Source: Frateuria_A sp035944355
GTDB taxonomy: Bacteria; Pseudomonadota; Gammaproteobacteria; Xanthomonadales; Rhodanobacteraceae
Assembly: GCF_035944355.1 (NCBI RefSeq)
Contig: NZ_DASZBH010000010.1
Location: 186,001 to 250,000, forward strand
DNA: 64,000 bases
Direction: 5' to 3'
In this document: piece by piece, positions 53,686-62,797 of the stretch
Position numbering within the stretch: position 1 is the first letter of the stretch
Layout: each line of letters opens with the position of its first letter
The notes under the pieces: model-generated
Database searches by the model: none
What the model saw: the letters and a program-made list of their open reading frames with translations, nothing else
Told to the model about the DNA's origin: nothing
Program-made: the position numbers and the translations under genes

Positions 53686-54267
53686 ATGCATATCGTCCGC
53701 TCCTGTCTCCTGCCGCTCGCCGTGTCGCTGCTGCCTTTCGCCGCCGGCGCCGCGTCGGTGCGCTACACGCTCGATCCGGCGCACACCTATCCGAGCTTCG
53801 AGGCCGACCACATGGGCCTCTCCACCTGGCGCGGCAAGCTCGACCGCAGCGAGGGCTGGGTCGAACTGGACAAGGCCGGCGGCAGCGGCGCGGTGGAGGT
53901 GAGCATGGCGCTGGACAGCATCGACTTCGGGCACGAACCGCTCAATGCCTGGGCGCGCGGCAAGGATTTCTTCGACACGGCGCACTACCCGCGCGCGGTC
54001 TACAAGGGCCGGCTGGCCGGCTTCGTGGACGGCGCGCCGACGCGGGTGGAAGGCACGCTGAGCCTGCATGGCGTCACCCTGCCGCTGGCCTTGCGCATCG
54101 ACCACTTCAAGTGCGTGCCGCATCCGCTGTACAAGCGCGACTGGTGCGGCGCCGACGCGCTGGGCAGCTTCGACCGCCGCGCGTTCGGCCTGGACGCGGG
54201 GAAGGACTACGGCTTCGACATGCAGGTGGCGTTGCGCATCCAGGTCGAAGCGGTGCGCGACAAGTGA
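53686..54267 (+). CDS. YceI family exported protein
   Basis: A 193-residue protein with a signal peptide (MHIVRSCLLPLAVSLLPFAAG, cut near AA-S). YceI lipocalin-like fold: SVRYTLDPAHTYPSFEADHM, WRGKLDRSEGWVELD, MALDSIDFGHEPLNAWARGKDFFDTAHYP and GTLSLHGVTLPLALRIDHFKC. The family binds polyisoprenoids such as ubiquinone-8 in the periplasm. Two Cys in the C-terminal part (FKCVPHPL, DWCGADAL) could form a disulfide. Stand-alone gene. Confidence 0.92.
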   Translation: MHIVRSCLLPLAVSLLPFAAGAASVRYTLDPAHTYPSFEADHMGLSTWRGKLDRSEGWVELDKAGGSGAVEVSMALDSIDFGHEPLNAWARGKDFFDTAHYPRAVYKGRLAGFVDGAPTRVEGTLSLHGVTLPLALRIDHFKCVPHPLYKRDWCGADALGSFDRRAFGLDAGKDYGFDMQVALRIQVEAVRDK

Positions 54268-54328
54268 CGCGCGCTGCGCGCTTTCTCGCCGGTGCCTTCA
54301 CGATGGCGCGGGCAAGCTCTGGTCCGTC

Positions 54329-54427
54329 GGCGCATCGCGCTTCCCTCGCCGGTGGTGGTACCCCGGCTCTCCGCAATCCCCCTGCGGTGGCCCATGGCTG
54401 AGCCAGGGCAGGGAAGCGCGATGCGCC
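54329..54427. repeat. 18-bp perfect inverted repeat between convergent genes
   Basis: GGCGCATCGCGCTTCCCT (54329-54346) and its exact reverse complement (54410-54427) enclose 63 bases that themselves can fold (CCGCA...TGCGG). The unit lies between convergent yceI and the cupin gene. Candidate two-way terminator, small non-autonomous element or REP-type cluster. Nothing else is seen in this spacer. Confidence 0.75.
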
Positions 54428-54443
54428 GCATCGTACGGTTCGC

Positions 54444-54893
54444 CTAGTATGGCGTGCCGTCCTTGTGGGTAAAGCCCTGCCGGTGGGCGACGTGCAGGTC
54501 GATGTCGGGATAGTCGCAGGCATCCTGGTCCGAGCGCGTGCCGATTTCCAGCACCACGGCGGTCTCGCCGCTGCGATTGACCAGGTGGTGGCCGTTGGCC
54601 ACGTTCTTGGGAAACGCGGCGCATTCGCCCGCGCGCAGCGGCTGCTCGCCCTCGTCGGTGACGAGCACCAGCTCACCGGACAGCACGTAGACGAACTCGT
54701 CCTCGTGCGTGTGCCAGTGGCGCTGGCTGGACCAGCAGCCCGGCGGCAGGCGGGTCAGGTTGACGCCGAAGTCGCTCAGGCCGCCGGCGTCGCCCAACGC
54801 CTTTTTGACGCGCTGCCGGGAAGCCTCGCCATAAGGGGCCGGATAGCTCGAGCCGCGGCGCTCGGGGATGGCGGAAGGATCGATCTTGGGCAT
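54444..54893 (-). CDS. Cupin domain-containing protein
   Basis: A 149-residue single-domain cupin. Cupin motif 1: RHWHTHEDEFVYVLSGELVLV (residues ~59-79; His, His, Glu metal ligands) and motif 2: FPKNVANGHHLVNRSGETAVVLEIG. N-terminus MPKIDPSAIPERRGSSYPAPY and FGVNLTRLPPG are common to a group of sugar- or small-acid-binding cupins. Cofactor and reaction unknown; could be an isomerase, dioxygenase or a binding protein. Start at ATG 54893; GTG 54902 would add three residues. Confidence 0.87.
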   Translation of the reverse strand: MPKIDPSAIPERRGSSYPAPYGEASRQRVKKALGDAGGLSDFGVNLTRLPPGCWSSQRHWHTHEDEFVYVLSGELVLVTDEGEQPLRAGECAAFPKNVANGHHLVNRSGETAVVLEIGTRSDQDACDYPDIDLHVAHRQGFTHKDGTPY

Positions 54894-54981
54894 GGTGGGC
54901 ACTCGGTCGGATGAAGGGCCGCATTATCGTCCCGGCAAGTGAGCGGAGCGCACGTACCGGAACCATCGCCGCATGCTCGCC

Positions 54982-54987
54982 TAGAAT
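54982..54987 (+). promoter_or_regulatory. Possible -10 element (TAGAAT) for thpR
   Basis: TAGAAT, 26 bases before the ATG at 55014. Same hexamer as at 15225 and 27133. No clear -35. Confidence 0.4.
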
Positions 54988-55013
54988 GGCGCCCCCCCGG
55001 CAGCGAGATCCCC

Positions 55014-55598
55014 ATGCCTTCGGACCACCACCAGTCCTCGCTGGCCGGCTTCGCCGCGCCGCATCCGACCGACCGGCTGTTCTTCGCGGTGATGCCGCCC
55101 CCGTCGGTGGCAACGCGGCTGGCCGCGCTCGCGCAGGAACTACGCGGGCGCTTGGCGCTGCATGGCCGGCCACGGCCCACGGCGCATCTGCACGTGACGC
55201 TGCACCACCTGGGCGACTTCGCCGGCCTGCCGCAGCAACGGGTCGAGGCGGCGCGCGCGGCCGCGGCGGCCGTGGCGATGGCGGCCTTCCAGGCGCGCTT
55301 CGATCGGGTGGGCAGCTTCGCCGGCCGTTCCGGCAAGCATCCATTCGTGCTGCTCGGCGCGGACGACGCGGCCGGCCTGCGCGGCCTGCATTCGGCCCTG
55401 GGCGAGCGGCTGGCGGCGGCAGGCCTGGGGCGGCGGGAGCGTGCCTTCGTGCCGCACGTGACGCTGCTCTACGACGCGCGGACGGTCCCGACGCAGCCGG
55501 TCGAACCACTGGAGTGGACGGCGGGCGAATTCCTGCTCATCCACAGTCTGCTCGGGCGAACCGAGTACCGCGTGCTGGGGCGCTGGCCGCTCGCCTGA
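55014..55598 (+). CDS. thpR: RNA 2',3'-cyclic phosphodiesterase
   Basis: A 194-residue member of the LigT/ThpR 2H family. Two HxTx motifs: HLHVTLHHLG (near residue 60) and FVPHVTLLYDA (near residue 150). Starts RLFFAVMPPPSVATRLAALA after a short N-terminal tail, and ends LLIHSLLGRTEYRVLGRWPL. It opens 2',3'-cyclic RNA ends to 2'-phosphates and can join tRNA halves in vitro. A tiny membrane peptide gene follows 78 bases on. Confidence 0.92.
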   Translation: MPSDHHQSSLAGFAAPHPTDRLFFAVMPPPSVATRLAALAQELRGRLALHGRPRPTAHLHVTLHHLGDFAGLPQQRVEAARAAAAAVAMAAFQARFDRVGSFAGRSGKHPFVLLGADDAAGLRGLHSALGERLAAAGLGRRERAFVPHVTLLYDARTVPTQPVEPLEWTAGEFLLIHSLLGRTEYRVLGRWPLA

Positions 55599-55676
55599 TC
55601 CGGCGGCGAGCGCGCCGCGCGCACGCGGACGCGACGGAGGCGCTGGTAGCGTGGGTCGCACCTTTGGAGCGCATCG

Positions 55677-55820
55677 ATGAGAGGCAAGCGCCGGCTCGGA
55701 CTGATCCTGCTGCTGGTGGCACTGCTGGTGCTGGGGGCGCTGCGCTGGCGCCAGCAGTTCCGCACGGCGTCACCCCCGGACGGGGCGCTCGGCCCCGCCG
55801 CGGGCGCGCCCGCGCGCTGA
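55677..55820 (+). CDS. Small single-pass membrane peptide (47 residues)
   Basis: ATG with GGAG seven bases upstream, reading MRGKRRLGLILLLVALLVLG ahead of ALRWRQQFR and a Pro/Gly/Ala-rich tail ending GAPAR. Basic N-terminus, one strong TM helix (residues ~7-22), and a C-terminal tail that would lie in the periplasm by the positive-inside rule. No homologue recognised. The stop at 55818-55820 lies three bases before the stop of the convergent PepSY gene. Too short for gene finders with a 60-codon cut-off. Confidence 0.55.
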   Translation: MRGKRRLGLILLLVALLVLGALRWRQQFRTASPPDGALGPAAGAPAR

Positions 55821-55823
55821 GCG

Positions 55824-56246
55824 CTAATCGTCGCTGTCGATGACCCGCCCGCTGGAGGGGTCGACGGTCACCTTGACGCGATGGTCGTTCTTGTCATGCG
55901 CCTTGGCCTTCCACAGGCCGTCGTCGAAGTCGACATCGTGCACGTGGGTGTAGCCCTGGGTGGCCAGCGCGGCGCGGACGTCGTCCTCGCTCAGGTGCGA
56001 AACCTCCTTGTCCGGATACACCTGGCCGGTCTTGGGATCGATGCGCAGCTTCACGTGGCTGCCGTCCGCACTGCGCGCCTTCGCGTGCCACAGGCCGTCG
56101 TCGAACTTCACGTCATCGATCTTGGTGTAGCCCTGGTGGATCAGCGTCTCGCGCACGCGGGCCTCGGTCATCGACTGCTGCGCCAGCACGACGCCGGACG
56201 CACCCAGAGCCAAGGCGAGCGCGAAAGTCGTTGCAAGCTTCTTCAT
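55824..56246 (-). CDS. Exported double-PepSY domain protein
   Basis: A 140-residue protein with a signal peptide (MKKLATTFALALALGASGVVLAQ). Two similar PepSY units follow: VRETLIHQGYTKIDDVKFDDGLWHAKARSADG... and VRAALATQGYTHVHDVDFDDGLWKAKAHDKND..., each ending V-x-x-D-P-x-S/T-G-x-V. The repeat is internal, about 56 residues apart. PepSY proteins may inhibit proteases or bind calcium/metal; function unknown. GGAG eight bases before the ATG. Confidence 0.9.
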   Translation of the reverse strand: MKKLATTFALALALGASGVVLAQQSMTEARVRETLIHQGYTKIDDVKFDDGLWHAKARSADGSHVKLRIDPKTGQVYPDKEVSHLSEDDVRAALATQGYTHVHDVDFDDGLWKAKAHDKNDHRVKVTVDPSSGRVIDSDD

Positions 56247-56427
56247 GGCCGTTCTCCGTCGGAGGGTGCGCCCGAGTCTTGGAGGGCGAACGGCAATGGT
56301 TGATGAAAAACCCGTGAGCCCGGCGGCGGGTGTTCAGCGGGCCCGGGCGCGCTCGGTGGGGCCGCGCAGCGAGGCGGGTGCGGTGGCCTGGCCCCTCCAC
56401 TGCGCCCGCGATCAGCTTTCTACGCGC

Positions 56428-59148
56428 TCAGTGATCCAGCCGGTCGAAGTGGGTCAGTGCGTTGAGCACCAGTGGATAGCTTCCCAGCGTCTCGCCGCGC
56501 CAGATCGGGTTGCCGGCGAACAGCAGCACGTGGCCCTTGCCGTAACGCGCATCCACTACCGCGGCATGCTCGGCCATCTCGCCGCCGCCGTCGAGCAGCC
56601 CGGAGACCAGCAGGCGCTTGGCGTCGGCGAAGCGCAGGATCACCCGCGGGCGCTGTTCCTGCGGGATCACCCAGGGGTTGTTGTAGGCCTGGTCGACGTT
56701 GAGCGGCATCGCCTGCCATGGCTTGGTATCGGGCAGGGCCGGCGGTGCGGTGAAGGGGCGGCCTTCGGGCACGTCCTGATCGTGCGGGCCGCCGCGGCCG
56801 GTGGGGCGCTCGGCATCGCCGGCACGGGGCAGGCCGCGGTCGCCGGTCAGCAGGTTGGACACGGTGAAGGACTGCCCGTCCGCGCTGTACAACGCAAGGT
56901 GCTCGTCATAGCCGGCGGCCACCGGGCTGGCGTGGTCGACGAAGTCCGCCTGCAGCACGCTGCCGACCACCTTGAGCTTGGCGGTGCGGGTGACGAATAC
57001 GCCCGGCGCGAGCCCTGCGTCGATGGCGAAGCGGGCGGTGTCCTCGGCGGCGACCAGCAGGCCGCCTTCGTGCACGAAGCGCCTGAGGTTGGCCAGGCCC
57101 GCCTCGCCCAGCCCCGGGCGGATGTCCGGCGTGCTGTCGATGTGGCCCAGGTTGGGCGTGAGCGCGGTGGTCTGCCACGGCTGCGGCTTGCCCCACATCG
57201 GCAGGCCGTCGACGATCATGCGCGTGCTGGTGCCGCCGATCGGGGCGAACAGAATGGCGTCGTACCTGTTCCGCAGGTCGCCCATGTGCGCCACGTCCTG
57301 CGTGCTGATGTAGTCGTAGTGCACGCCCAGCTGGTCCAGCGCCATGCGCCACCAGCCTTCGGTCTGGGTGTCCAGCCAGGTGTGCATCAGCGCGATGCGC
57401 GGCATCCGGGCCGCCGCCGCATCGACGCCGGGCAGCCCCGCCGGCACCTCCACCGGCTTCTCCAGCCTGGCCATCGGCGCCTTCAGCACGTCCTGGCTGG
57501 TGACGCGCACCACCTCCACGTCGAACAGGTCGCCCATCGACCAGCCGGTATCGTCGTAGGGATGCTGCTGCGGGTCCTTGGGCGACCAGTACTGGCGGTC
57601 CAGCAGCGTGTCGGCGATGCGCGAGTAGGGCTGGTCCATGCGGATCACGTAGCTGCCCGCGGGAAACCGGCGCGTGCGCGGCTGCTTGTCCTCACCGGTC
57701 GTGGGCAGCTGGACGCTGATGGGGGCGCTGGCGCGGCTGATCTCCACGTGCTGGCGCTGCATCACGCGCAGCAGCTGGGCCTGGGCGCCGGCGCGTTTCT
57801 CATCGGCGGGCAGTACGTAGGCCGCGGGGCCGGCTTCGGCCGGCTTCTGGATCGAACGCTTGGCCTTCAGGTAGAAGTTCTTCAGGAAGGCCTGGCCGTT
57901 GTGCGCGAAATAGTCCAGCGCGGTGAGCACGCCGGTCTGCTCGTAGTTGTTGTTGTCGCGCTGCGACCAGGTCACCTCGGGCAGCGGCGGGTTGGGCCGG
58001 TACCAGGTGCGCTCGTATTCGGACGGATCGAGGATGCGCTTGCGCGTGTCGGCGCCGTCATTGCCGAAGGTCTCGTACAGACGGCTGATGCCGTTGTGCA
58101 TGGCGGCGATGAACATCAGGTAGCCAGGACTCCAGGTGTCGAAGTCGCCGTGGGTGAACACGCCGGGCATGCCCAGCTGGGTCATCTTCTGCACGTTGTC
58201 CCAGCCCAGCTGCTGCCATTCGCCGGTGAGGATCGGGTCGATCCAGGCGTTGTAGGGGCCGTCGCCGACCGTGTTGTCGTACAGGAAGGGCACCGACTCG
58301 TGCAGGTCGTGCAGCACCTGCGCGTGCCAGCCGATGTAGGTATCGGCCACGTTGCGGGTGAGCGCGAGGGTCATGCCCATGGCGTCGCGGTTGTTGTCGT
58401 GCGCGACGTAGTGGCCCCAGTAGAGCAGGCGCGGGTAGGCCTGGTCTGGATGCGCCTTATGCCAGTTGTAGAGGTCGACCATGCGGTCGCGACCGTCCAC
58501 CTCGACGATCGGCGTGATCAGGGTGATCACGTGCGAGCGGATATTCCTGATGTACGGCGCATCGTCCACCGCCAGGCGGTAGGCCACCTCCATCAGCGCG
58601 GTGGGCGCGCCGGTCTCGGTGGAGTGGATGGTGCCGGTGAGGTAGTAGACCGGCGTGGCCTGCGCGATCAGAGCGTCGGCCTTGCCATCGTCCATGCCGA
58701 TGGTGCGCGGGTCGGCCAGTTGCGCCAGGCGCGCGTCGTTGGCCTTAAGGTCGGCGAGCAGGGCTTCGTCGGCGACCGCCACGGCGATCATCTCCCGGCC
58801 CTCCTCGGTCTTGCCGATGGAGAACACCTTCACGCGCGGGCTGGCCGCCGCCAGCGCGCGGAAGTAGCGGTAGACGTCGGCCGAGTAGGGCAGCCAGTCC
58901 GCCGCGCCGGCGATGTGGCCCAGTACCTTGAGCGGCGTCGGCACCCTGGGCGAAGCGGGCAGGTAATCGGTGAGCGGGGAGTTGAACTTCGGATCGGTGG
59001 TGAACTTGCCGATCTGCGCGGTATAGGCCGGGTCGACCGGCTGGGCGGGATCGCGGGCGTAGGCGCTCGCGGCGAGTGTATCGGCGGCATGGCTGGCCAG
59101 GCAGGTGGCGGCGAGCGCGAAGCCGGCGAGGCAGGGCAGGAGGCGCAT
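56428..59148 (-). CDS. Secreted M14 family zinc carboxypeptidase-like protein
   Basis: A 906-residue exported protein with a signal peptide (MRLLPCLAGFALAATCLASHA). Residues ~70-440 form an M14 carboxypeptidase domain: zinc ligands H175 and E178 in TGTIHSTETGAP, then HVITLITPIVEVDGRDRM, HDNNRDAMGMTL, HDLHESVPFL and the substrate region. A long C-terminal part (~560-900; AAYDAILFAP-like glutamine amidotransferase-like segments such as YDAILFAPIGGTS) follows. Cleaves C-terminal residues of peptides outside the cytosol; substrate unknown. ATG 59148 is fixed by the signal peptide; the upstream frame is non-coding. Confidence 0.9.
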   Translation of the reverse strand: MRLLPCLAGFALAATCLASHAADTLAASAYARDPAQPVDPAYTAQIGKFTTDPKFNSPLTDYLPASPRVPTPLKVLGHIAGAADWLPYSADVYRYFRALAAASPRVKVFSIGKTEEGREMIAVAVADEALLADLKANDARLAQLADPRTIGMDDGKADALIAQATPVYYLTGTIHSTETGAPTALMEVAYRLAVDDAPYIRNIRSHVITLITPIVEVDGRDRMVDLYNWHKAHPDQAYPRLLYWGHYVAHDNNRDAMGMTLALTRNVADTYIGWHAQVLHDLHESVPFLYDNTVGDGPYNAWIDPILTGEWQQLGWDNVQKMTQLGMPGVFTHGDFDTWSPGYLMFIAAMHNGISRLYETFGNDGADTRKRILDPSEYERTWYRPNPPLPEVTWSQRDNNNYEQTGVLTALDYFAHNGQAFLKNFYLKAKRSIQKPAEAGPAAYVLPADEKRAGAQAQLLRVMQRQHVEISRASAPISVQLPTTGEDKQPRTRRFPAGSYVIRMDQPYSRIADTLLDRQYWSPKDPQQHPYDDTGWSMGDLFDVEVVRVTSQDVLKAPMARLEKPVEVPAGLPGVDAAAARMPRIALMHTWLDTQTEGWWRMALDQLGVHYDYISTQDVAHMGDLRNRYDAILFAPIGGTSTRMIVDGLPMWGKPQPWQTTALTPNLGHIDSTPDIRPGLGEAGLANLRRFVHEGGLLVAAEDTARFAIDAGLAPGVFVTRTAKLKVVGSVLQADFVDHASPVAAGYDEHLALYSADGQSFTVSNLLTGDRGLPRAGDAERPTGRGGPHDQDVPEGRPFTAPPALPDTKPWQAMPLNVDQAYNNPWVIPQEQRPRVILRFADAKRLLVSGLLDGGGEMAEHAAVVDARYGKGHVLLFAGNPIWRGETLGSYPLVLNALTHFDRLDH

Positions 59149-59324
59149 GGATTCCCCGGGAGTGCGGAAGGCCGGGCCACTCTGCCATCGCCCAGCGGCG
59201 CGAAGATAGCCCCCGCCGCCTGCGACCGGCGGGCGGCAGCCACGACGAGGCCGCCACGACAAGGACGGGCGAGCCTGGTTTTCCCCAACCGGTCACGGGC
59301 GATGCAGCCCGCGGGCATCCGCGT

Positions 59325-60134
59325 TCAGCGGGACGCGCTGCGGCCCAGCGTGACCCAGGTCGGCGCGTGGTCGCTCGGATGCGGCAGGGCGCGCACCCAG
59401 CGGTCCACGCCGGCGTCCTTGAGCCTGGGCGCCAGCGCGCGGTTGAGCAGCAGGTGGTCGATGCGCAGGCCCGAGTCGCGCTCCCAGTGCTGGCGGAAGT
59501 AGTCCCAGAAGGTGTACACCCGCTCCTCGCCGTACCGCTGCCGCAACGCATCGGTCCAGCCCCGTGCCAGCATGTGGGCGTAACGCTCGCGGCTCTGCGG
59601 TTGCAGCAGCGCATCGCGACGCCAGGAGCGCGGGTTGTAGATGTCCTCGTCGGTGGGCACCACGTTGTAGTCGCCGGCCAGCACCACCGGGTGTTCGCTG
59701 CCCACCAGGCCTTGCGCGTAATCGATGAAGCGGTCGAACCAGGCCAGCTTGTAGTCGAACTTGGGGCCGGGCTGCGGGTTGCCGTTGGGCAGGTACAGGC
59801 AGCCGACGATGAGCCCGTGCGCCGCCGCTTCCAGGTAGCGGCTCTGCGTGTCCTTGGGATCGCCCGGCAGGCCGCGGCGGCTTTCCAGCGGCTGCGCGCC
59901 GCGCGCCAGGATGGCGACGCCGTTCCACGAGCGCTGGCCATGCCAGATCGCGCCGTAGCCGGCGTCGCGGATCGCCTCGATGGGAAAGGCCTCGTCCGGC
60001 GCCTTCAGCTCCTGCAGGCAGGCGACGTCGGGTTGCTCCCGCTCCAGCCAGGCCAACAGCGAGGCCAGGCGTGTGCGCACGCCGTTGATGTTGAAGGTGG
60101 CGACCTTGAGCGGCTTGCGGGGAGGCATGGGCAT
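59325..60134 (-). CDS. xthA: Exodeoxyribonuclease III
   Basis: A 269-residue EEP nuclease: VATFNINGVRTRL (N), CLQELKAPDEAFP (Glu), VGCLYLPNGNPQPGP (Tyr/Asn), LAGDYNVVPTDEDIYNPRSW (D-x-N), FWDYFRQHWERDSGLRIDHLLLNR (Asp/His), and PHPSDHAPTWV with the catalytic SDHxP. Acts as AP endonuclease and 3'-5' exonuclease in base-excision repair. ATGs at 60134 and 60128 are both in frame. Its 5' flank carries a 15-bp tandem repeat. Confidence 0.95.
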   Translation of the reverse strand: MPMPPRKPLKVATFNINGVRTRLASLLAWLEREQPDVACLQELKAPDEAFPIEAIRDAGYGAIWHGQRSWNGVAILARGAQPLESRRGLPGDPKDTQSRYLEAAAHGLIVGCLYLPNGNPQPGPKFDYKLAWFDRFIDYAQGLVGSEHPVVLAGDYNVVPTDEDIYNPRSWRRDALLQPQSRERYAHMLARGWTDALRQRYGEERVYTFWDYFRQHWERDSGLRIDHLLLNRALAPRLKDAGVDRWVRALPHPSDHAPTWVTLGRSASR

Positions 60135-60135
60135 T

Positions 60136-60179
60136 CCTGGTCGGGACGGTCCTGGTCGGGACGTTTCTGGTGGGGCCTA
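60136..60179. repeat. 15-bp tandem repeat between xthA and the PLD gene
   Basis: CCTGGTCGGGACGGT, CCTGGTCGGGACGTT and a degenerate third copy run to the TAG stop of the PLD gene at 60177-60179. The third copy overlaps that stop. Spacing between the two genes is made entirely of this tract. Confidence 0.75.
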
Positions 60180-61511
60180 GTACTGCGCCTGGCCGAGCGC
60201 GGAGAGCCAGTCCAGCACGCGGCGCGTCCACGGACGGTGGCGCCATTGCTCCAGGGTGAGTTCCCTGGATCGGGAAATGTCGCGCTCGATCACCCCTGCC
60301 ATGTGCGCGGCGAAGGCATGGTCGTACACGTTGATGTTCGATTCATCGTTGAGCGAGAAGGAGCGGTTGTCGAAGTTGGCCGAGCCGGCGATGGTGAGGT
60401 AGCCGTCCACCACCATCAGCTTGTTGTGGAACATCGCCGGCTGGAAGCGGTAGATCTTCGCGCCCGCGCGCAGCATCTGCCCCCAGCTGTTCTGCGAGGC
60501 ATGGCTGATCAGCTCGCTGTCGACGTAGGGGCCGGGCACGACCAGGCGGATGCGCACGCCGCGCGCGAGGGCGCGCTGCAGCGCGGACAGGGTCAGGCCG
60601 TCGGGCACGAAGTAGGCCGCTTCAAGGTCGATGGTGCGGCGCGCGCCATCGATCGCCATCAGGTACATCAGCTGCATGTTCTCGCTGCCGCCCTCGGGCG
60701 AGCTGGCGACCGTCTGCACCGCGACGTCGCCGGCCGGCGCCACCTGCGGGTAATACTCCGCGCCGAGCAGGGCCTGGCCGGTGGCGGTGATCCAGTTGTC
60801 CTCGAACACGGCCTGCATCTGCGCCGCGCCCGGACCGGTGACGCGGATCTGCATGTCGCGCCAGATGTCCGGCCGGTCGCCGTGGCCGCGCCAGGCATCG
60901 GCGATGCCCACGCCGCCGGTGAAGGCCACGCGTCCGTCGACGATCAGCAGCTTGCGGTGGGTGCGGTTGTTGAAGCGGTCGACGTCGTACCAGCGCAGCG
61001 GATGGAAGTACTCGAAGTGCACGCCGCCCGCACGCAGCGCCTTGACCACGTCCGCATGCATGCGCGAGGAACCGACCCAGTCGGCGATCACGTGCACCCG
61101 CACGCCGGTGCGGGCGCGTTCGGTCAGCGCGGCGACGAACTGGCGCGAGGTCTCGCCCGACCAGTAGATGTAGGTCTCCATGTCGACGCTGCGTTGCGCC
61201 GAACGGATCGCCTCGAGCATGGCCGGGAAGATCTCCGCTCCGTTCTGGAAGTCGGCGATCGCGTTGCCCTCGATGATCGCCGGTCCCAGCAGGTTGCCGA
61301 TCTCGCGGCGGAACTGCGGGCTGTCCACCGGACCCGATGGCCCCAGCGGGTGCACCAGATGCTCCTCCTGCGGCAACAGGTTGAGCAGCAGCAGGCCGAT
61401 GACCAGCCCGGTGAACGCGCCCAGGCCCGCCCACAGCAGGCGCCGGCGCCAGTGCATGGGTGGAGGCGCCTGGTCGTCGGGCATCTCGCAACTGGGCGTT
61501 TCGACCGGCAT
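60177..61511 (-). CDS. Cardiolipin-synthase-like phospholipase D protein
   Basis: A 444-residue protein with a cytosolic lead, one TM helix (~23-46), and two PLD domains. HKD motifs: THRKLLIVDG (H185, K187, D192) and FHNKLMVVDG with SANFDNRSF (H362, K364, D369). Fits the ClsB/ClsC-like group that transfers phosphatidyl groups between phospholipids. AGGAGA stands about five bases before the ATG at 61511. Read toward xthA, 42 bases apart, and divergent from the MscS gene. Confidence 0.9.
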   Translation of the reverse strand: MPVETPSCEMPDDQAPPPMHWRRRLLWAGLGAFTGLVIGLLLLNLLPQEEHLVHPLGPSGPVDSPQFRREIGNLLGPAIIEGNAIADFQNGAEIFPAMLEAIRSAQRSVDMETYIYWSGETSRQFVAALTERARTGVRVHVIADWVGSSRMHADVVKALRAGGVHFEYFHPLRWYDVDRFNNRTHRKLLIVDGRVAFTGGVGIADAWRGHGDRPDIWRDMQIRVTGPGAAQMQAVFEDNWITATGQALLGAEYYPQVAPAGDVAVQTVASSPEGGSENMQLMYLMAIDGARRTIDLEAAYFVPDGLTLSALQRALARGVRIRLVVPGPYVDSELISHASQNSWGQMLRAGAKIYRFQPAMFHNKLMVVDGYLTIAGSANFDNRSFSLNDESNINVYDHAFAAHMAGVIERDISRSRELTLEQWRHRPWTRRVLDWLSALGQAQY

Positions 61512-61697
61512 CGCGTCTCCTCGGGGCCTTTGTGCCCCGCGCGGGACGGACCATGGTGTCACCCGCAACCGAGGAATCCCTCCCGTCCAGGGCGGCGAGC
61601 TCATCATCCGGCCGGCGCGTGCATCCAGGGTCAACGCCTTCACCTGGCGGGGACCGGCGCGGTTGTCTGCTGTGCGCGGCCCGTCGTGGGAGATCGC

Positions 61698-62750
61698 ATG
61701 ACCGACAAGGCGGTACGCAGGGTGGAGCGGCGCGCCGACGTGCGCCGCGCGCTGGCCAACAGCACGGCGACGCACCACAAGCACAAGCGCCCCGTGCGCT
61801 CGGGGCACAAGCTGTGGCTGGGCATCTACGCGCTGGTGCTGCTGGCGTTGGCGGTGCTGTTCTATCTGCTGCGGCTGGACTTCTTCGGCTTCCTCGGCCG
61901 CTACCTGCGCATGATCCAGCGCGCCACCGTCGGCGCCATGGCGATCGTGCTGACGCTGGCCGTATCGTGGCTGGTGCAGGCGTTCGCGATCGAGCGGGCG
62001 CAGACCGCGGTGACGCGCTACAACCTCAGGCGCATCCTGCGGCTGGTGATGGGCGTGGTGCTGGCGCTGATCGTGCTGTCGGTGCTGTTCGCCAACTGGT
62101 ACGCGGCGGTGGCTTCGCTGGGGCTGATTTCGCTGGTGCTCGGCTTCGCGCTGCAGACGCCGATCACCAGCTTCATCGGCTGGGTGTACATCCTCATGCG
62201 CGAACCCTACCGGGTGGGCGACCGCATCCAGATCGGCGACGCCACCGGCGACGTGATCGACGTGACCTACCTGGACACCACGCTGTGGGAAGTGGGTGGT
62301 TCGTACATCACCGGCGACCATCCCAGCGGGCGCATCGTCAAGTTTCCCAACGCCAACGTGCTGACCAGCCCGGTCTACAACTATTCCTGGCCGGTGTTTC
62401 CCTACATCTGGAACGAGATCAACTTCCAGGTCGCCTACGACAGCGACTTCGCGTTCGTCGCCCAGGTGATGCGCGAGGCGGCCGAGGAGGAGCTGGGTGA
62501 GGCGATGATCGAGCGCGTGCGCACCTTTCGCGAAGTGCTCGCCAGGACGCCGGTGGACGAATTGCAGGTCAACGAGCGGCCGTCGGTGCTGTTCCGCGTC
62601 AACGCCAATACCTGGATCGACGCGATCGTGCGCTACGTGGTCGATCCCCGCCAGGCGGGCAGCGTCAAGTCGCGGCTGACCGGCACGATGCTGGAGCGCC
62701 TCAACGCACAGCCCGAGCGCGTGCGTTTTCCCAAGGGAGACAGCCGCTGA
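61698..62750 (+). CDS. MscS family mechanosensitive channel
   Basis: A 350-residue protein: basic N-terminus (MTDKAVRRVERRADVRRAL), four TM helices (~42-155), and the pore-forming helix with the MscS-like LGFALQTPITSFIGWVYILMREPYRVGD, followed by the beta domain (DRIQIGDATGDVIDVTYLDTTLWEVGG, GRIVKFPNANVLTSPVYNY). The C-terminal domain is about 110 residues (NEINFQVAYDSDFAFVAQVM...). Conserved G/A-rich pore helix as in MscS, with modest changes. Opens on membrane tension and protects against hypo-osmotic shock. Confidence 0.93.
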   Translation: MTDKAVRRVERRADVRRALANSTATHHKHKRPVRSGHKLWLGIYALVLLALAVLFYLLRLDFFGFLGRYLRMIQRATVGAMAIVLTLAVSWLVQAFAIERAQTAVTRYNLRRILRLVMGVVLALIVLSVLFANWYAAVASLGLISLVLGFALQTPITSFIGWVYILMREPYRVGDRIQIGDATGDVIDVTYLDTTLWEVGGSYITGDHPSGRIVKFPNANVLTSPVYNYSWPVFPYIWNEINFQVAYDSDFAFVAQVMREAAEEELGEAMIERVRTFREVLARTPVDELQVNERPSVLFRVNANTWIDAIVRYVVDPRQAGSVKSRLTGTMLERLNAQPERVRFPKGDSR

Positions 62751-62797
62751 GCGACTGTCTCCGATGTCGGGGCGCCCGTACGCCGCTAGCGCGCTGG

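Noticed and set aside
56245..59502. A 1085-codon plus-strand open frame opposite the M14 carboxypeptidase
   Set aside because: No domain, ordinary antisense product of high GC; the minus-strand gene has signal peptide and zinc motif.
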